Origin: JACVRW01 sp963808775 | Lineage (GTDB): Bacteria > Actinomycetota > Thermoleophilia > Solirubrobacterales > Thermoleophilaceae | Assembly (NCBI GenBank): GCA_963808775.1 | Contig: CAWEGR010000004.1 | Span: 434,001-498,000 of the forward strand | Direction of reading: 5' to 3' | DNA: 64,000 nucleotides | Part shown: piece after piece, positions 33,578 to 42,173 of the stretch | How positions within the stretch are numbered: position 1 is the first letter of the stretch | How the letters are laid out: each line of letters opens with the position of its first letter | Notes under the pieces: generated by a model | The model's input: only the letters and a program-made list of their open reading frames with translations | Databases searched by the model: none | What the model was told of the DNA's origin: nothing | Made by a program: the position numbers and the translations under genes

Positions 33578-35097
33578 CCGCCGCCGACGGTCTTCGGGAA
33601 GCGCGGCAGGCCCTTCGGGCCGGCGTCCTTCAGGATCAGGTTCCACATCCGCCGCACCTGCTCCGGGTTGCTCGCCGCGAGGTTGCGCGTCTCGCCCGGG
33701 TCGGCCCGGTGGTTGTAGAGGCGCAGGTCGCCCTTGCGGTTGTTCGCGATCAGGAGCCAGGTGCCGTCGCGGGCGCTCACGTAGTCGCCGTAGCTCGCCG
33801 TTCGGTAGCCGCGCTTCGCGCTCGGCTTGGCGCCGTCGAAGACGGGCGTCAGGTCGACGCCGTTCATGTGGCCCGGCTTGTCGATGCCGAGGGTCGAGAG
33901 GACGGTCGGCCCGATGTCGTGCGTCGAGGCCCAGTAGTCGCTCGTCGTGCGCTTCGCCTTCTCCTGCGGGTGGCGCATGACCATCGGCACGTGCGTCAGC
34001 GGCTGGTGCATCTCCGTGTAGCGCTTGCCGACCCAGCCGTACTCGCCGAGCAGGACGCCGTGGTCCGAGACGAGCACCACGAGCGTGTTGTCATCGAGGC
34101 CCAGGTTGGCGAGGCGGTCGAGGAACTTGCCGAGCCAGACGTCCACCAGCGTGACCTCCGCGGCGTAGAGCTGGCGCATGCGCCGCAGCAGGTCGTCGGT
34201 CATCCCGAGCTCGCGCCAGCGGGCGGCCGGCGTCGGGAAGGGCTGAATCGGCTCGACCCCGTTCGGCCTCGGGGGGCCGTACATGTCGACGAGCCGGCGC
34301 GGGGCGTCCCAGGGCTCGTGAGCGTCGAAGGAGTCGATCACGAGGGCGAACGGCTGGCGGGCGCGCGCCCACTCGACCCAGCTCATGCTCCGGCGGAAGA
34401 CCTTCGCGGCGTTGTATTCCTCCTCTGACCTCCGGCGCGGGTTGATCGCCAGGTAGATGCCCATGCGCGGCTCGGCGCGGCTATCCCGCATGTACGGCGG
34501 CATGAAGTGGTCGAGCTCCCGCCCGCTGACCCGGCTCTTGGGCGCCTTGCGGACGGGGACCTGGCCGTCCACGAGCTCGACGCGGTCGAAGCGGCCGCGG
34601 AAGTTCTTGTGGACGCCCAGCAACAGGTGCGGGTTGTCCGTCACGTAGCCGGTCGTCCAGCCGTTGCGGCCGAGCACCTCGGTCCACATCTCGCCGTCGC
34701 TGCCGACCGGCTCCCAGCCCGGCTGCGGCGGCAGGTCGTCCCACTTCGGCTTCCAGCCGCGGAAGGGGAACACGCGCCGGCCGGCCATGATCGAGCGGCG
34801 CGTGGGGATCGTCGGCATCCCCTCCGGATAGAAGTTGAGGAAGCGCACGCCCTGGCGCATGACCTTGTTGATCGAGTCCGTGCGGGCGCGCGGGCCGTAG
34901 ATGTGATCGGCGCGCAGGCTGTCCATCACGACGACGACCACGTTCATCGCGTTCGGCGGCGGGGGCGCGGTCGTCCGTACCTGCGCGGCGGCGTCGCTGT
35001 CGTCCGAATCGCATGCCGAGGCGCCGAGCAGGGCAAAGCCGGCCGCACCGGCACCGCCGGCGCGAATCAGGTCGCGTCGGGTGAGATCGTTCGACAT
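33574..35097 (-). CDS. Sulfatase-like alkaline phosphatase superfamily lipoprotein
   Basis: This 507-aa exported protein has a twin-arginine signal (TRRDLIRAGGAGAAGFALLG) with a Cys at ASAC. The metal-binding start VVVVVMDSLRADHIYG and the LVSDHGVLLGEYGWVGK and WASTHDIGPTVL motifs match sulfatases. Where sulfatases have C/S-x-P-x-R, this protein has TIPTRRSIMAG. With Thr in place of Cys or Ser it cannot form formylglycine. A phosphodiesterase or phosphotransferase activity with a Thr nucleophile, as in LtaS-like enzymes, is more likely. The 72-aa gene lies 12 bp upstream. Confidence 0.85.
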   Translation of the reverse strand: MSNDLTRRDLIRAGGAGAAGFALLGASACDSDDSDAAAQVRTTAPPPPNAMNVVVVVMDSLRADHIYGPRARTDSINKVMRQGVRFLNFYPEGMPTIPTRRSIMAGRRVFPFRGWKPKWDDLPPQPGWEPVGSDGEMWTEVLGRNGWTTGYVTDNPHLLLGVHKNFRGRFDRVELVDGQVPVRKAPKSRVSGRELDHFMPPYMRDSRAEPRMGIYLAINPRRRSEEEYNAAKVFRRSMSWVEWARARQPFALVIDSFDAHEPWDAPRRLVDMYGPPRPNGVEPIQPFPTPAARWRELGMTDDLLRRMRQLYAAEVTLVDVWLGKFLDRLANLGLDDNTLVVLVSDHGVLLGEYGWVGKRYTEMHQPLTHVPMVMRHPQEKAKRTTSDYWASTHDIGPTVLSTLGIDKPGHMNGVDLTPVFDGAKPSAKRGYRTASYGDYVSARDGTWLLIANNRKGDLRLYNHRADPGETRNLAASNPEQVRRMWNLILKDAGPKGLPRFPKTVGGG

Positions 35098-35109
35098 CGC
35101 GTTCGTTCG

Positions 35110-35328
35110 CTACCGGCCCCGGGTGATGTCGATCGCGGTGATCGAGTGCTCCTCGGGGAGCTTCCCGAGCACCTCGCGCGCAATCGCCTGGACGTCGTGC
35201 TCATCATGGCCGAAGTCGTCCAGGTAGGACTTGAGCGCCGTCCATGTGATCTTGAGCTGGGCGGGCGTGAGCTCGAGCCGGTACGCGATCTCGTCGGGGG
35301 CGATCAGGTGCAGGTCATCGTCAGCCAT
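35110..35328 (-). CDS. Hypothetical protein (72 aa)
   Basis: This small protein reads as a compact helical domain: LHLIAPDEIAYRLELTPAQL, TWTALKSYLDDFGHDEHDVQ and AIAREVLGKLPEEHSITAID. The good helix pattern and ATG at 35,326-35,328 support it. It lies 12 bp upstream of the sulfatase-like gene on the same strand, so they are probably co-transcribed. It is not a recognised family. Confidence 0.65.
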   Translation of the reverse strand: MADDDLHLIAPDEIAYRLELTPAQLKITWTALKSYLDDFGHDEHDVQAIAREVLGKLPEEHSITAIDITRGR

Positions 35329-35373
35329 TGCAGGCCGGAACAGTAGAGAAGGCGGGGGGCTAACCTTCCGCCC

Positions 35374-35829
35374 GTGGCCAGGACCTGGGTGCTCACCGGC
35401 TCGCTCGAAAACTTCCGCGCCACTCGCGAGCACGGGTTCCGGGTGATCGGCGCCAAGGAGGGGCGGCGCGGGATGGCCGAGCAGATCGAGCCGGGCGACC
35501 GGATCGTCTTCTACGTCACCGGCGTGCAGGCCTTCGGCGGGATCGTGCGGGTCACGAGCGAGATGTTCGAGGACCGGGAGAAGATCTGGCCCGGCAAGCC
35601 GGGGAAGGTCGATCCCTACCCGTGGCGCTTCGATACCGAGCCGGAGCTCGTGCTCGACGAGGACGAGTTCGTGCCCGCCGCCGAGCTCGCCCCGGAGCTC
35701 GAGCACGTGCGCAAGTGGCCGCTCGAGCACTGGCAGCTCGCCTTCCAGGGCCAGCTGCGCGCGGTCTCGGACGCCGACTCCGCGCTGCTCGAGCGCCGCC
35801 TGCGCGAGGGCGCCGCCGCCGCGGCGTGA
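35374..35829 (+). CDS. EVE domain protein
   Basis: The 151-aa protein has the EVE/PUA-like fold: RTWVLTGSLENFRATREHGF, the GDRIVFYVTGVQAFGGIVRV core and KVDPYPWRFDTEPELVLDED. EVE domains bind modified bases in RNA or DNA. The start is GTG 35,374. The next gene overlaps its stop (GTGA). No restriction or RNA-modification genes are adjacent, so its target is unknown. Confidence 0.85.
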   Translation: MARTWVLTGSLENFRATREHGFRVIGAKEGRRGMAEQIEPGDRIVFYVTGVQAFGGIVRVTSEMFEDREKIWPGKPGKVDPYPWRFDTEPELVLDEDEFVPAAELAPELEHVRKWPLEHWQLAFQGQLRAVSDADSALLERRLREGAAAAA

Positions 35830-36470
35830 CGCGCACCTCGCTTCCGCGCCGCGCCGTCCAGGCCTTCCGCCTCCTCAATCTCGAGCAGAAGGCGGCCGCG
35901 GTCTCGGCGCTTCTGCTGGTGGTCAGCACGATCGGGCCGTTCTCGTGGGTCGAGCTCGCCGAGCTCGTGGTGGCGGGCGGCGTGCTGGCGCTGCTGCTCG
36001 CCCGGGCCGAGCGCAAGGAGTTCCACCTGCCGTTCGGCGACGGCACCGTGATCGCCGCGGCCGGCGTCTGGTCCGGCGCGCTGATCGTCGCGCGCCTGTT
36101 CGACCGTCCGCTCGGCCAGAACCTGCTCGCCCTCGCCTGCGCCGCGGTGCTGTTCCTGGCAGGCGCCCGCGAGCGCGCCAAACACCCGCCGGACGATCTC
36201 GTCCCGGCCCCCGGCGAGGCGCCTCCCGATCCGGGCGCGCCTCCGCGGCGCGAGTCGGCGGCCCGGCGCCGGCGCGAGGCCGCGACCGACCCCACGCTTC
36301 AAGCCGAGACCGAGCCGCTGCCGCCGCCCGAGTACGAGCCCTACCGGCCAGAGCCGGGCGAACAGCTCCATCTCGCGCCCGACTCGGAGCGGCCGGATCC
36401 CGATCCACCCGCCCTCGGCCCGTCGAGCGCGGCCGCGCGCCGCGCTCGCCGTCAGCCGCGCGAGGGCTGA
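35826..36470 (+). CDS. Membrane protein with charged, Pro-rich tail
   Basis: The 214-aa product has at least three hydrophobic segments: AAAVSALLLVVSTIGPFSWV, LVVAGGVLALLLARAERKEF and NLLALACAAVLFLAGARER. A long charged tail rich in Pro, Arg and Glu follows (about residues 118-214). It starts with GTG overlapping the EVE stop, so the two are co-translated. Its end overlaps the convergent MFS gene by 19 bp. No family is recognised. Confidence 0.7.
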   Translation: MTRTSLPRRAVQAFRLLNLEQKAAAVSALLLVVSTIGPFSWVELAELVVAGGVLALLLARAERKEFHLPFGDGTVIAAAGVWSGALIVARLFDRPLGQNLLALACAAVLFLAGARERAKHPPDDLVPAPGEAPPDPGAPPRRESAARRRREAATDPTLQAETEPLPPPEYEPYRPEPGEQLHLAPDSERPDPDPPALGPSSAAARRARRQPREG

Positions 36471-37684
36471 GCGAGGACTCGCTCGGGCAGCTTCATCAGG
36501 AGCAGCCCGACGCCGGCGGCGACGATCTGCGCGAGTGCCGCGAGCACCATCGCGTCGGCGGACCCGAGTCCCGTGGCCACCGGCCCGGCCAGTGCCGCGC
36601 CCATTGCGAACGAGCCCACCTTCAGGCCCGCGGCGGTCGTGAACACCTGTCCATACAGCGACGGCGGGACCACCTGCTGGCGCACCGCGAACTGCGCCGC
36701 GAGCGCGGGCCCGTCCACGGACGCCGCGATCGCGATCAGCACGAGCAGCACGGGCAGGCTCCCCGCCAGCGGCCAGGTCAGCATCAGCGTCCCGAAGATC
36801 GCGTAGCCCGCGATCACGATCCGGTGGGGCGGGAAGCGGCGCTGGATGCGGACCACGCTGAGCGCGCCGAGCGTCGAGCCGACCGCGAACGCCGCCCACA
36901 TGTAGCCGGCCGCGCCGCGCTCCACGCCGAGGTGCTCGACGGCGAACAGCGGGAACGCGACGGACAGCAGCCCGAGACCGCCGAGCCCGATGGCGGCAGC
37001 CGCCGTGATGCCGCGCAGCTCGGGTACGCGCACGATCTGGCGGAGCCCCGCGGCGGCCACGCCGAGCAGGCTGCCATCGCCCTCGTGGCGCGGCCCCGAG
37101 TCGAGATCCGGGATGCGCACGATCAGGGCGAGCGCGGCCAGCGCGAGCACGGCCTCCACGATCAGCGGCGCCTCCGGTCCGACGGCGGCGGAGAGCGTGC
37201 CCGCCAGGGCGGGGCCGACCACGAGCGCGGCGTTGAAGCTCGAGGTCTCGAGCGCGTTGGCGGGCGGCAGCAGCTCGTCCGGGACGATCGCGGGGATCAG
37301 GCTGGTGAAGCCGCCGAACGAGAGCGGGTACGTGAGCCCCGCGAGCAGGACCACGAGCGGGATCGTCCAGTCGGGCGCGTTCCCGATCATCTCGACGAGC
37401 GCGAGCAGCACGGCCGCGATCACCAGCTGGTCGATCACCATCAGCGAGCGGCGCCGGCCCGTCAGGTCGAGCCAGGCCCCGAGGAGCGGGCCGGTGATCA
37501 GGCTCGGGAACGTGATCGCGGCGACCGTGGCGCCGGCAAGAACAGCGCTCCCCGTCCGGTCGAGCACGAGCAGCACCACGCCGACGGAGAACATCTCGTC
37601 GGAGACGCGCGCGAGCGTGGCGGCCGAGACGAAGCGCAGGTAGCCGGGCTGCGCGCGCAGGGATCGGAGGGACTGCCGGTCCAC
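36452..37684 (-). CDS. MFS transporter
   Basis: This 410-aa transporter has twelve predicted helices. The cytoplasmic loop GAWLDLTGRRRSLMVIDQLV after helix 2 matches the MFS loop 2-3 motif. SLSFGGFTSLIPAIVPD-like text and the segment LPPANALETSSFNAALVVGP are typical of the enterobactin/macrolide exporter-type subgroup. Substrate unknown. The start is GTG 37,684. A copy of the dispersed repeat (37,692-37,820) lies directly upstream, so its promoter must lie in or beyond the repeat. Confidence 0.87.
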   Translation of the reverse strand: MDRQSLRSLRAQPGYLRFVSAATLARVSDEMFSVGVVLLVLDRTGSAVLAGATVAAITFPSLITGPLLGAWLDLTGRRRSLMVIDQLVIAAVLLALVEMIGNAPDWTIPLVVLLAGLTYPLSFGGFTSLIPAIVPDELLPPANALETSSFNAALVVGPALAGTLSAAVGPEAPLIVEAVLALAALALIVRIPDLDSGPRHEGDGSLLGVAAAGLRQIVRVPELRGITAAAAIGLGGLGLLSVAFPLFAVEHLGVERGAAGYMWAAFAVGSTLGALSVVRIQRRFPPHRIVIAGYAIFGTLMLTWPLAGSLPVLLVLIAIAASVDGPALAAQFAVRQQVVPPSLYGQVFTTAAGLKVGSFAMGAALAGPVATGLGSADAMVLAALAQIVAAGVGLLLMKLPERVLAQPSRG

Positions 37685-37691
37685 CGCCGGA

Positions 37692-37820
37692 GGATGGCAG
37701 CCGGGATGGCAGCCGGGGGCTCGCGCCCCCGGACCCCCCGTGGCACCTGCCGGGTGGCTGGGCTATCGGCGACGTCCCGCCATCGCCGGTCACACGCTCC
37801 GGACCGCGGCCGCCGGGCGC
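37692..37820 (-). repeat. Dispersed structured repeat, copy C
   Basis: Read on the minus strand, this segment is nearly identical to the two copies at 59.0-59.3 kb. Over a core of about 100 bp from CGGTCCGGAGCG to GGCTGCCATCC it differs from copy B by two substitutions and one 1-bp indel. It ends in a hairpin with a GNRA-type loop, GGGGGCgcgaGCCCCC, and a doubled GGCTGCCATCC tail. It lies immediately before the MFS start codon. It is noncoding in my reading and of unknown function. Confidence 0.8.
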
Positions 37821-37856
37821 GCCGGCAGCGCCCGTCGACTTGCACCGCGCTCACAG

Positions 37857-37895
37857 CCCGCGATCGCGGGTTGACCCCGGATAGCGACGGTCAAC
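37857..37895. repeat. Perfect palindrome followed by an inverted repeat
   Basis: CCCGCGATCGCGGG (37,857-37,870) is a 14-bp perfect palindrome. It shares its last G with GTTGACC (37,870-37,876), which pairs with GGTCAAC (37,889-37,895) across a 12-bp spacer. The elements lie in the 312-bp gap between the MFS and flavoprotein genes, beside repeat copy C. They could be an operator or an RNA hairpin; no evidence decides. Confidence 0.5.
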
Positions 37896-37940
37896 TCGCG
37901 AACGTAAGGCCGCTCGCGCCCCGGTGCTTCACCTTCCCGT

Positions 37941-37958
37941 ATGGCAGCCGGGGGCTCG
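37941..37958 (-). repeat. Partial copy of the dispersed repeat (tail end)
   Basis: ATGGCAGCCGGGGGCTCG is identical to 18 bp at the end of copy C, about 240 bp away and in the same orientation, and then diverges. It looks like a remnant or incomplete copy of the same element. Confidence 0.65.
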
Positions 37959-37996
37959 GATCGGCCCCGCCAGACCGGCGCGCGGCGGGCGGCCCG

Positions 37997-39497
37997 CTAC
38001 GCCGCCGGCGGTATCGCCTGCTTGAAGCGGAAGCGGAAGTCGGGGTCGACCTGCTTCTTGATCTCCCGCAGGCGCTGCAGGTTCGTCGCGTAGTAGGCCT
38101 GCTGCCAGTTCGGGAGCTGCGGGTCGATGTAGTTCTGGTAGGCCTGGCCCGACGCGTGCGGCTTGAGCGCGCGCCAGGCGCCGTTGATCCAGCGGTTCGC
38201 GGTGCGGGCCCCGTTGCCCGAGTAGTAGGCGCCGTACTGGAGCGAGAACAGCATGTCGCGGTGGACGAACGCCGTGGCGTCCGCCGCCGGCCGGTTGTAG
38301 GCGCTGGTGGGCCCGTAGGCGTCGAGCAGCAGCGCGCCCGAGCCTGCGTGCTGGCGCTGGCGGCGCTCGATCCAGCTCACCATCGTCGAGCGCGCCCGTG
38401 GCCGAGAGCGGCTCGCGGAAGTACTGGGACTTCGCGTAGAAGCTCGCGCGCGGCATCGTCGCGCCCGGGAACGTGCCCTGCGTGTGGCAGGCACGGAAGC
38501 TCTCGTCGAGGCAGCCCGCCCAGCGCATCATCAGCGCCATGTAGCGGGCGCTGCCCACGCTGATGTGGGCGCCGCTCACACGTCCGAGCGGCCGCAGCAG
38601 CCTCCGCAGCTGCGACGGGGATCCGAAGTACTGGCCGAGGGCCGTGACCTGCGGCGAGCTCGAGCCCGTCCCGAGCGAGCAGATCGAGGTGAGCTTGGCC
38701 GGCGCATGCGGGGCGAACTCCTGCCACGCCGCCAGCACCTCGCTCGCCTGCGACCACGGGAACGAGGCGAAGAACCACGAGGCGCCGCGGGCCCGATGCG
38801 TCCGCAGCGAGAAGCTCGTGACGATGCCGAAGTTGCCGCCGCCCCCGCCCTGGCACGCCCAGAACAGGTCCTCGTCCGAGTCCGCGGTCACGCGATGGAC
38901 GCGGCCGTCGGCCGTCACGATCGTGACCGCCTCGATGTTGTCCGTCATGAGGCCCCAGCGCCGGCCTGCCAGCCCGTGGCCGCCGCCGAGCGCGAGGCCG
39001 GCGACGCCGACCGAAGGGCACGAGCCGCCCGGCACGGTGAGGCCGCGCCTCGCGAGCGAGGAGTACATGTCGATGAGCTGCGTCCCGGGGCCCACGCGCG
39101 CGACTCCGTTCGAGACGCTCACCCCCGACAGCTTCGACAGGTCGATGACGACGCCGTCGCCGATGGTCGAGTAGCCGGCGTACGAGTGGCCGCCCGAGCG
39201 CGCGACCACGCGGACGTTGAAGCGCTCCGCCCAGCGGATCACGGCGGCCACGTCCTCGGTCGATTCCGCCTGCACGACCGCGTCCGGCCGCGTGCCGTCG
39301 TAGCGCAGGTTGTAGACGAGGCGGGCCTTGTTGTATCCCGGCGAGCGCGGAAACCAGACCTTGCCCTTGACGGCCGAGCGCAGGGCGCGCGCGGCACGGT
39401 TCGGGAGGGCGGCGTCGGCTAGAGGGAGCGGCAGGGCCAGGGCGAGTGCGCCGCCGGCGGCCCCTGCCAGGAACTCACGGCGATCGAGCGCGGTCAT
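37997..39497 (-). CDS. Secreted FAD-linked oxidase (BBE-like family; one frameshift)
   Basis: About 499 aa once a single extra base near 38,388-38,397 is removed. A twin-arginine signal (DRREFLAGAAGGALALALPL) is followed by the FAD-binding domain with ARSGGHSYAGYS and SCPSVGVAGLALGGGHG. His and Cys there match the two flavin-attachment sites of bicovalent oxidases. The C-terminal half, in the shifted frame, ends with the berberine-bridge motif region WQQAYYATNLQRLREIKKQV followed by DPDFRFRF. It probably oxidises a carbohydrate or alcohol outside the membrane. No operon partner; the citrate synthase gene is upstream on the same strand. Confidence 0.82.
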
Positions 39498-39506
39498 CTG
39501 CGCACT

Positions 39507-40610
39507 CTAACCCGCCGGATCCCCTCCGTTCACCGAATTTGCGTCGCGCGGGCCCGGCCCGACGTAGCGCGCGCTCGGGCGGATCAGCCGCCCCTCGCGC
39601 TTCTGCTCGAGGATGTGGGCCGCCCAGCCCCCCACGCGCGCACACGAGAACAGCGGCGTGAAGAGGTCCGGTGGCACGTCCGCGAAGTCGAGCACGACCG
39701 CGGACCAGAACTCGACGTTCGTGGCGAGGACGCGGTCGGGCTTGCGGGCCGCGAGCTCGGCGAGCGCCGCCGCCTCGAGCTGCTCCGCCACCTCGAGCCG
39801 CGGCGCGCCGATCTCGCGCGCCGTGCGGCGCAGCACCCGGGCGCGCGGATCCTCCGCGCGGTAGACGCGGTGGCCGAAGCCCATCAGCCGGTCGCCGCGG
39901 TCGAGCGCGCTCTTCACCCAGCGCTCGGCGTCGCCCTCCCGCTCGACCTCGTCGAGCATCTGGAGCACGCGCGACGGGGCGCCTCCGTGCAGCGGGCCGG
40001 ACAGGGCCCCGACGGCGGCGGACAGAGCCGCCGCGACATCCGCGCCCGTCGAGGTCACGACGCGCGCCGTGAACGTCGAGGCATTCATGCCGTGCTCGGC
40101 GGCGGAGATCCAGTAGGCGTCGATCGCCTTCACGTGGCGCGGGTCCGCCTCACCGCGCCAGCGAATCAGGAAGCGCTCGGGGATCGAGCTCGCCTTGTCG
40201 ATCTCGGCCTGCGGGATTGGCGGCTGGCCGAGCCCGCGCGCCGACTGCGCCACGAACGAGAGCGCCATGACCCCCACGCGGGCGAGGTCCGCGCGCGCCT
40301 GCTCGTCCGAGATGTCGATCACCTGGCGGAGGCCCCATTCGGGCGCCAGCAACGCGAGAGCGGCCTGGAGGTCCACGCGCGGGTCGCCCGTGCGCACGGC
40401 GAGCGGGTGCGGCTCGGCGGGCGGCAGGCCGGGCTCGTAGGTGCCGTCCACGAGCAGGCCCCAGACCTTCTCGAAGGGCACGTTGCCGACGAGGTCCTCG
40501 ATGTCGACACCCCGGTAGCGGAGGGCGCCCCCCTCCTTGTCGGGCTCGGCGATCGTGGTGTCGAAGGCGATTACTCCTTCGAGCCCGGAGGGAACTTCGA
40601 TGAGCGCCAT
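39507..40610 (-). CDS. Citrate synthase (type II / methylcitrate synthase family)
   Basis: This 367-aa enzyme condenses acetyl- or propionyl-CoA with oxaloacetate. Catalytic His residues are in AAEHGMNASTFTARV and RLMGFGHRVYRAEDPRA, and the C-terminal FTPLFSCARVGGWAAHILEQ carries the substrate Arg. GLEGVIAFDTTI and LRYRGVDIEDL are the usual N-terminus. I chose ATG 40,610 because it starts right before that conserved segment; the longer frame upstream is Arg-rich and unlikely. No prp genes are nearby, so citrate versus methylcitrate is not decided. Confidence 0.92.
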   Translation of the reverse strand: MALIEVPSGLEGVIAFDTTIAEPDKEGGALRYRGVDIEDLVGNVPFEKVWGLLVDGTYEPGLPPAEPHPLAVRTGDPRVDLQAALALLAPEWGLRQVIDISDEQARADLARVGVMALSFVAQSARGLGQPPIPQAEIDKASSIPERFLIRWRGEADPRHVKAIDAYWISAAEHGMNASTFTARVVTSTGADVAAALSAAVGALSGPLHGGAPSRVLQMLDEVEREGDAERWVKSALDRGDRLMGFGHRVYRAEDPRARVLRRTAREIGAPRLEVAEQLEAAALAELAARKPDRVLATNVEFWSAVVLDFADVPPDLFTPLFSCARVGGWAAHILEQKREGRLIRPSARYVGPGPRDANSVNGGDPAG

Positions 40611-40633
40611 AGTCGGCAGAATACTCGGGGCCG

Positions 40634-41092
40634 ATGGCTCAGCCCGTCCGTCTCGCCACTCCCGACGACGCCGCCGACGTCGCCCGTCTGCTGATCGCAT
40701 TCCGCGATTGGATGGGCGCGTCCTCACCGCCCGACGACCGCTTCCACGCGAACGTCGCGCAGCTCCTCGCGGACCCGGAGACGGAGTACCTGCTCGCCGG
40801 CGACCCGCCGCTCGGCGTCTGCCAGCTTCGCTATCGCCCGAGCGTCTGGCGCGACGCTCCCGACTGCTGCCTCGAGGACCTGTTCATCCTCGACGAGGCC
40901 CGCGGGCAGGGGCTCGGCCGCACCCTCGTGGAGGCGGCCTTCGAGCGGGCGCGGAAGCGCGGCTGCCGGCGCATGGACCTCGACGTGAACGAGGAGAACG
41001 CCGCCGCCCAGGCGCTCTACGAGTCGCTCGGGTTCGACTCGCGGGCGAAGCTGCCGAGCGGCCGCAACCTGTTCATGGTGCGGAATCTGTGA
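40634..41092 (+). CDS. GNAT family N-acetyltransferase
   Basis: The 152-aa protein has the GNAT core: LEDLFILDEARGQGLGRTLV (acetyl-CoA-binding RxxGxG-type loop), a preceding VCQLRYRPSVW strand and MDLDVNEENAAAQALYESLG. The acceptor substrate is unknown. It is divergent from citrate synthase (23 bp apart) and overlaps the convergent MOSC gene by 20 bp. Confidence 0.88.
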   Translation: MAQPVRLATPDDAADVARLLIAFRDWMGASSPPDDRFHANVAQLLADPETEYLLAGDPPLGVCQLRYRPSVWRDAPDCCLEDLFILDEARGQGLGRTLVEAAFERARKRGCRRMDLDVNEENAAAQALYESLGFDSRAKLPSGRNLFMVRNL

Positions 41093-41507
41093 CCGGATCG
41101 CCCGCGGCGATGCGGCCGCCGCCGTTCAGGATCTCGGCGCGCAGCCCCGCGCGGTGGACGAGCCCCTTCAGCACGCCCGGATAGGTCAGCCTCTCCAGGT
41201 GGGCGCAGGGCTCGCACCACTCCGTCCCCACGCACTCGACCTCGCCCACGCGGAAGCGCTTGCCGAGCAGGTCGTTGAGCGCGATCCCGCGGGTGAGCAC
41301 CTGGCGGCGCGACTCCTCGTGCGTCAGCTCGATGCCGGTGTCATCCCTCAGGCCCTCGAGGGCCTCGGCCTCGATCAGCGTGATGTCGCCGGCGTCCGCG
41401 TTGCGGTCGCCGGCGATCCCTCGCGGGCCGACCTCGACCTCGGTCAGGGCATGCGGCAGCGCGCTCTCCTCCGCCGCGATCGCGATCTGTACGACCGTGC
41501 CGCTCAC
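41073..41507 (-). CDS. MOSC domain protein
   Basis: The 144-aa protein is a stand-alone MOSC domain of the molybdenum-cofactor sulfurase C-terminal type. Seen are GPRGIAGDRNADAGDITLIE, RGIALNDLLGKRFRVGEVEC and TEWCEPCAHLERL, with the conserved Cys used for sulfur carriage. Such proteins handle Moco sulfur or N-hydroxylated substrates. It is divergent from the O-methyltransferase gene (19 bp gap). Confidence 0.9.
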   Translation of the reverse strand: MSGTVVQIAIAAEESALPHALTEVEVGPRGIAGDRNADAGDITLIEAEALEGLRDDTGIELTHEESRRQVLTRGIALNDLLGKRFRVGEVECVGTEWCEPCAHLERLTYPGVLKGLVHRAGLRAEILNGGGRIAAGDPVTDSAP

Positions 41508-41526
41508 GCGGGATACCGTAACGGCG

Positions 41527-42165
41527 ATGCGGATCCTGGACGAGCGCGTGGAGCGCTACCTGCACGACCTGCGACCCGAGCGCTCGGCCGTCATGGCCGA
41601 GATGGAGGAGGTCGCCGAACGCGACTCCGTGCCGATCGTGCACTGGGAGACGGGCCGTTTCCTCGCCGCCCTCTGCCACGCCCATGACCCGGTCGTGCTC
41701 GAGGTCGGCACGGCGATCGGGTACTCGACCCTGCACATGGCCGCCGAGCTGCGCTCGGGGCGCGTGATCACCCTGGAGCGCGACCCTGCGCGAGCGGAGC
41801 AGGCACGCGGCTTCCTCGAGCGGGCGGAGGTGCTCGACCGCGTCGAGCTGATCGAGGGCGACGCGATCGAGACGATCCCGCAGGTCTCGGGGCCGGTCGA
41901 CCTGCTGTTCGTGGACGCCACGAAGGGCGAGTACGAGCGCTACATCGAGCTCGCGATGCCGCTGCTCGCGGAGCGCTGCGTGCTCGTGGTCGACAACCTG
42001 CTGATGAGCGGCGAGGTGGCCCTGGCGCCCGGGGACGACACGCGCTGGAACCCCGACTCGCTCGCCGCGGCGCGCAGGCTCAACGCCGAGCTGATGGAGA
42101 GCGAGGACTGGCTCGCCTGCGTCCTCCCGGTGGGCGACGGCATCGGCTTCGGGGCACGGCGCTAG
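41527..42165 (+). CDS. O-methyltransferase (class I SAM, caffeoyl-CoA type)
   Basis: The 212-aa enzyme shows VLEVGTAIGYSTLHMAAEL (SAM-binding motif I), ITLERDPARAEQARGFLERA (acidic loop), VDLLFVDATKGEYERYIELA and VVDNLLMSGEV with metal-ligand Asp/Asn. This is the family of divalent-cation-dependent O-methyltransferases. Substrate unknown. The gamma-glutamyltransferase gene follows after eight bases, so they probably form an operon. Confidence 0.9.
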   Translation: MRILDERVERYLHDLRPERSAVMAEMEEVAERDSVPIVHWETGRFLAALCHAHDPVVLEVGTAIGYSTLHMAAELRSGRVITLERDPARAEQARGFLERAEVLDRVELIEGDAIETIPQVSGPVDLLFVDATKGEYERYIELAMPLLAERCVLVVDNLLMSGEVALAPGDDTRWNPDSLAAARRLNAELMESEDWLACVLPVGDGIGFGARR

Positions 42166-42173
42166 GCGCGCGC

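Noticed and set aside
37685..37996. Insertion sequence at the repeat copy C locus
   Set aside because: There is no transposase and no clear target-site duplication. The element is about 130 bp and noncoding, so it is listed as a repeat only.
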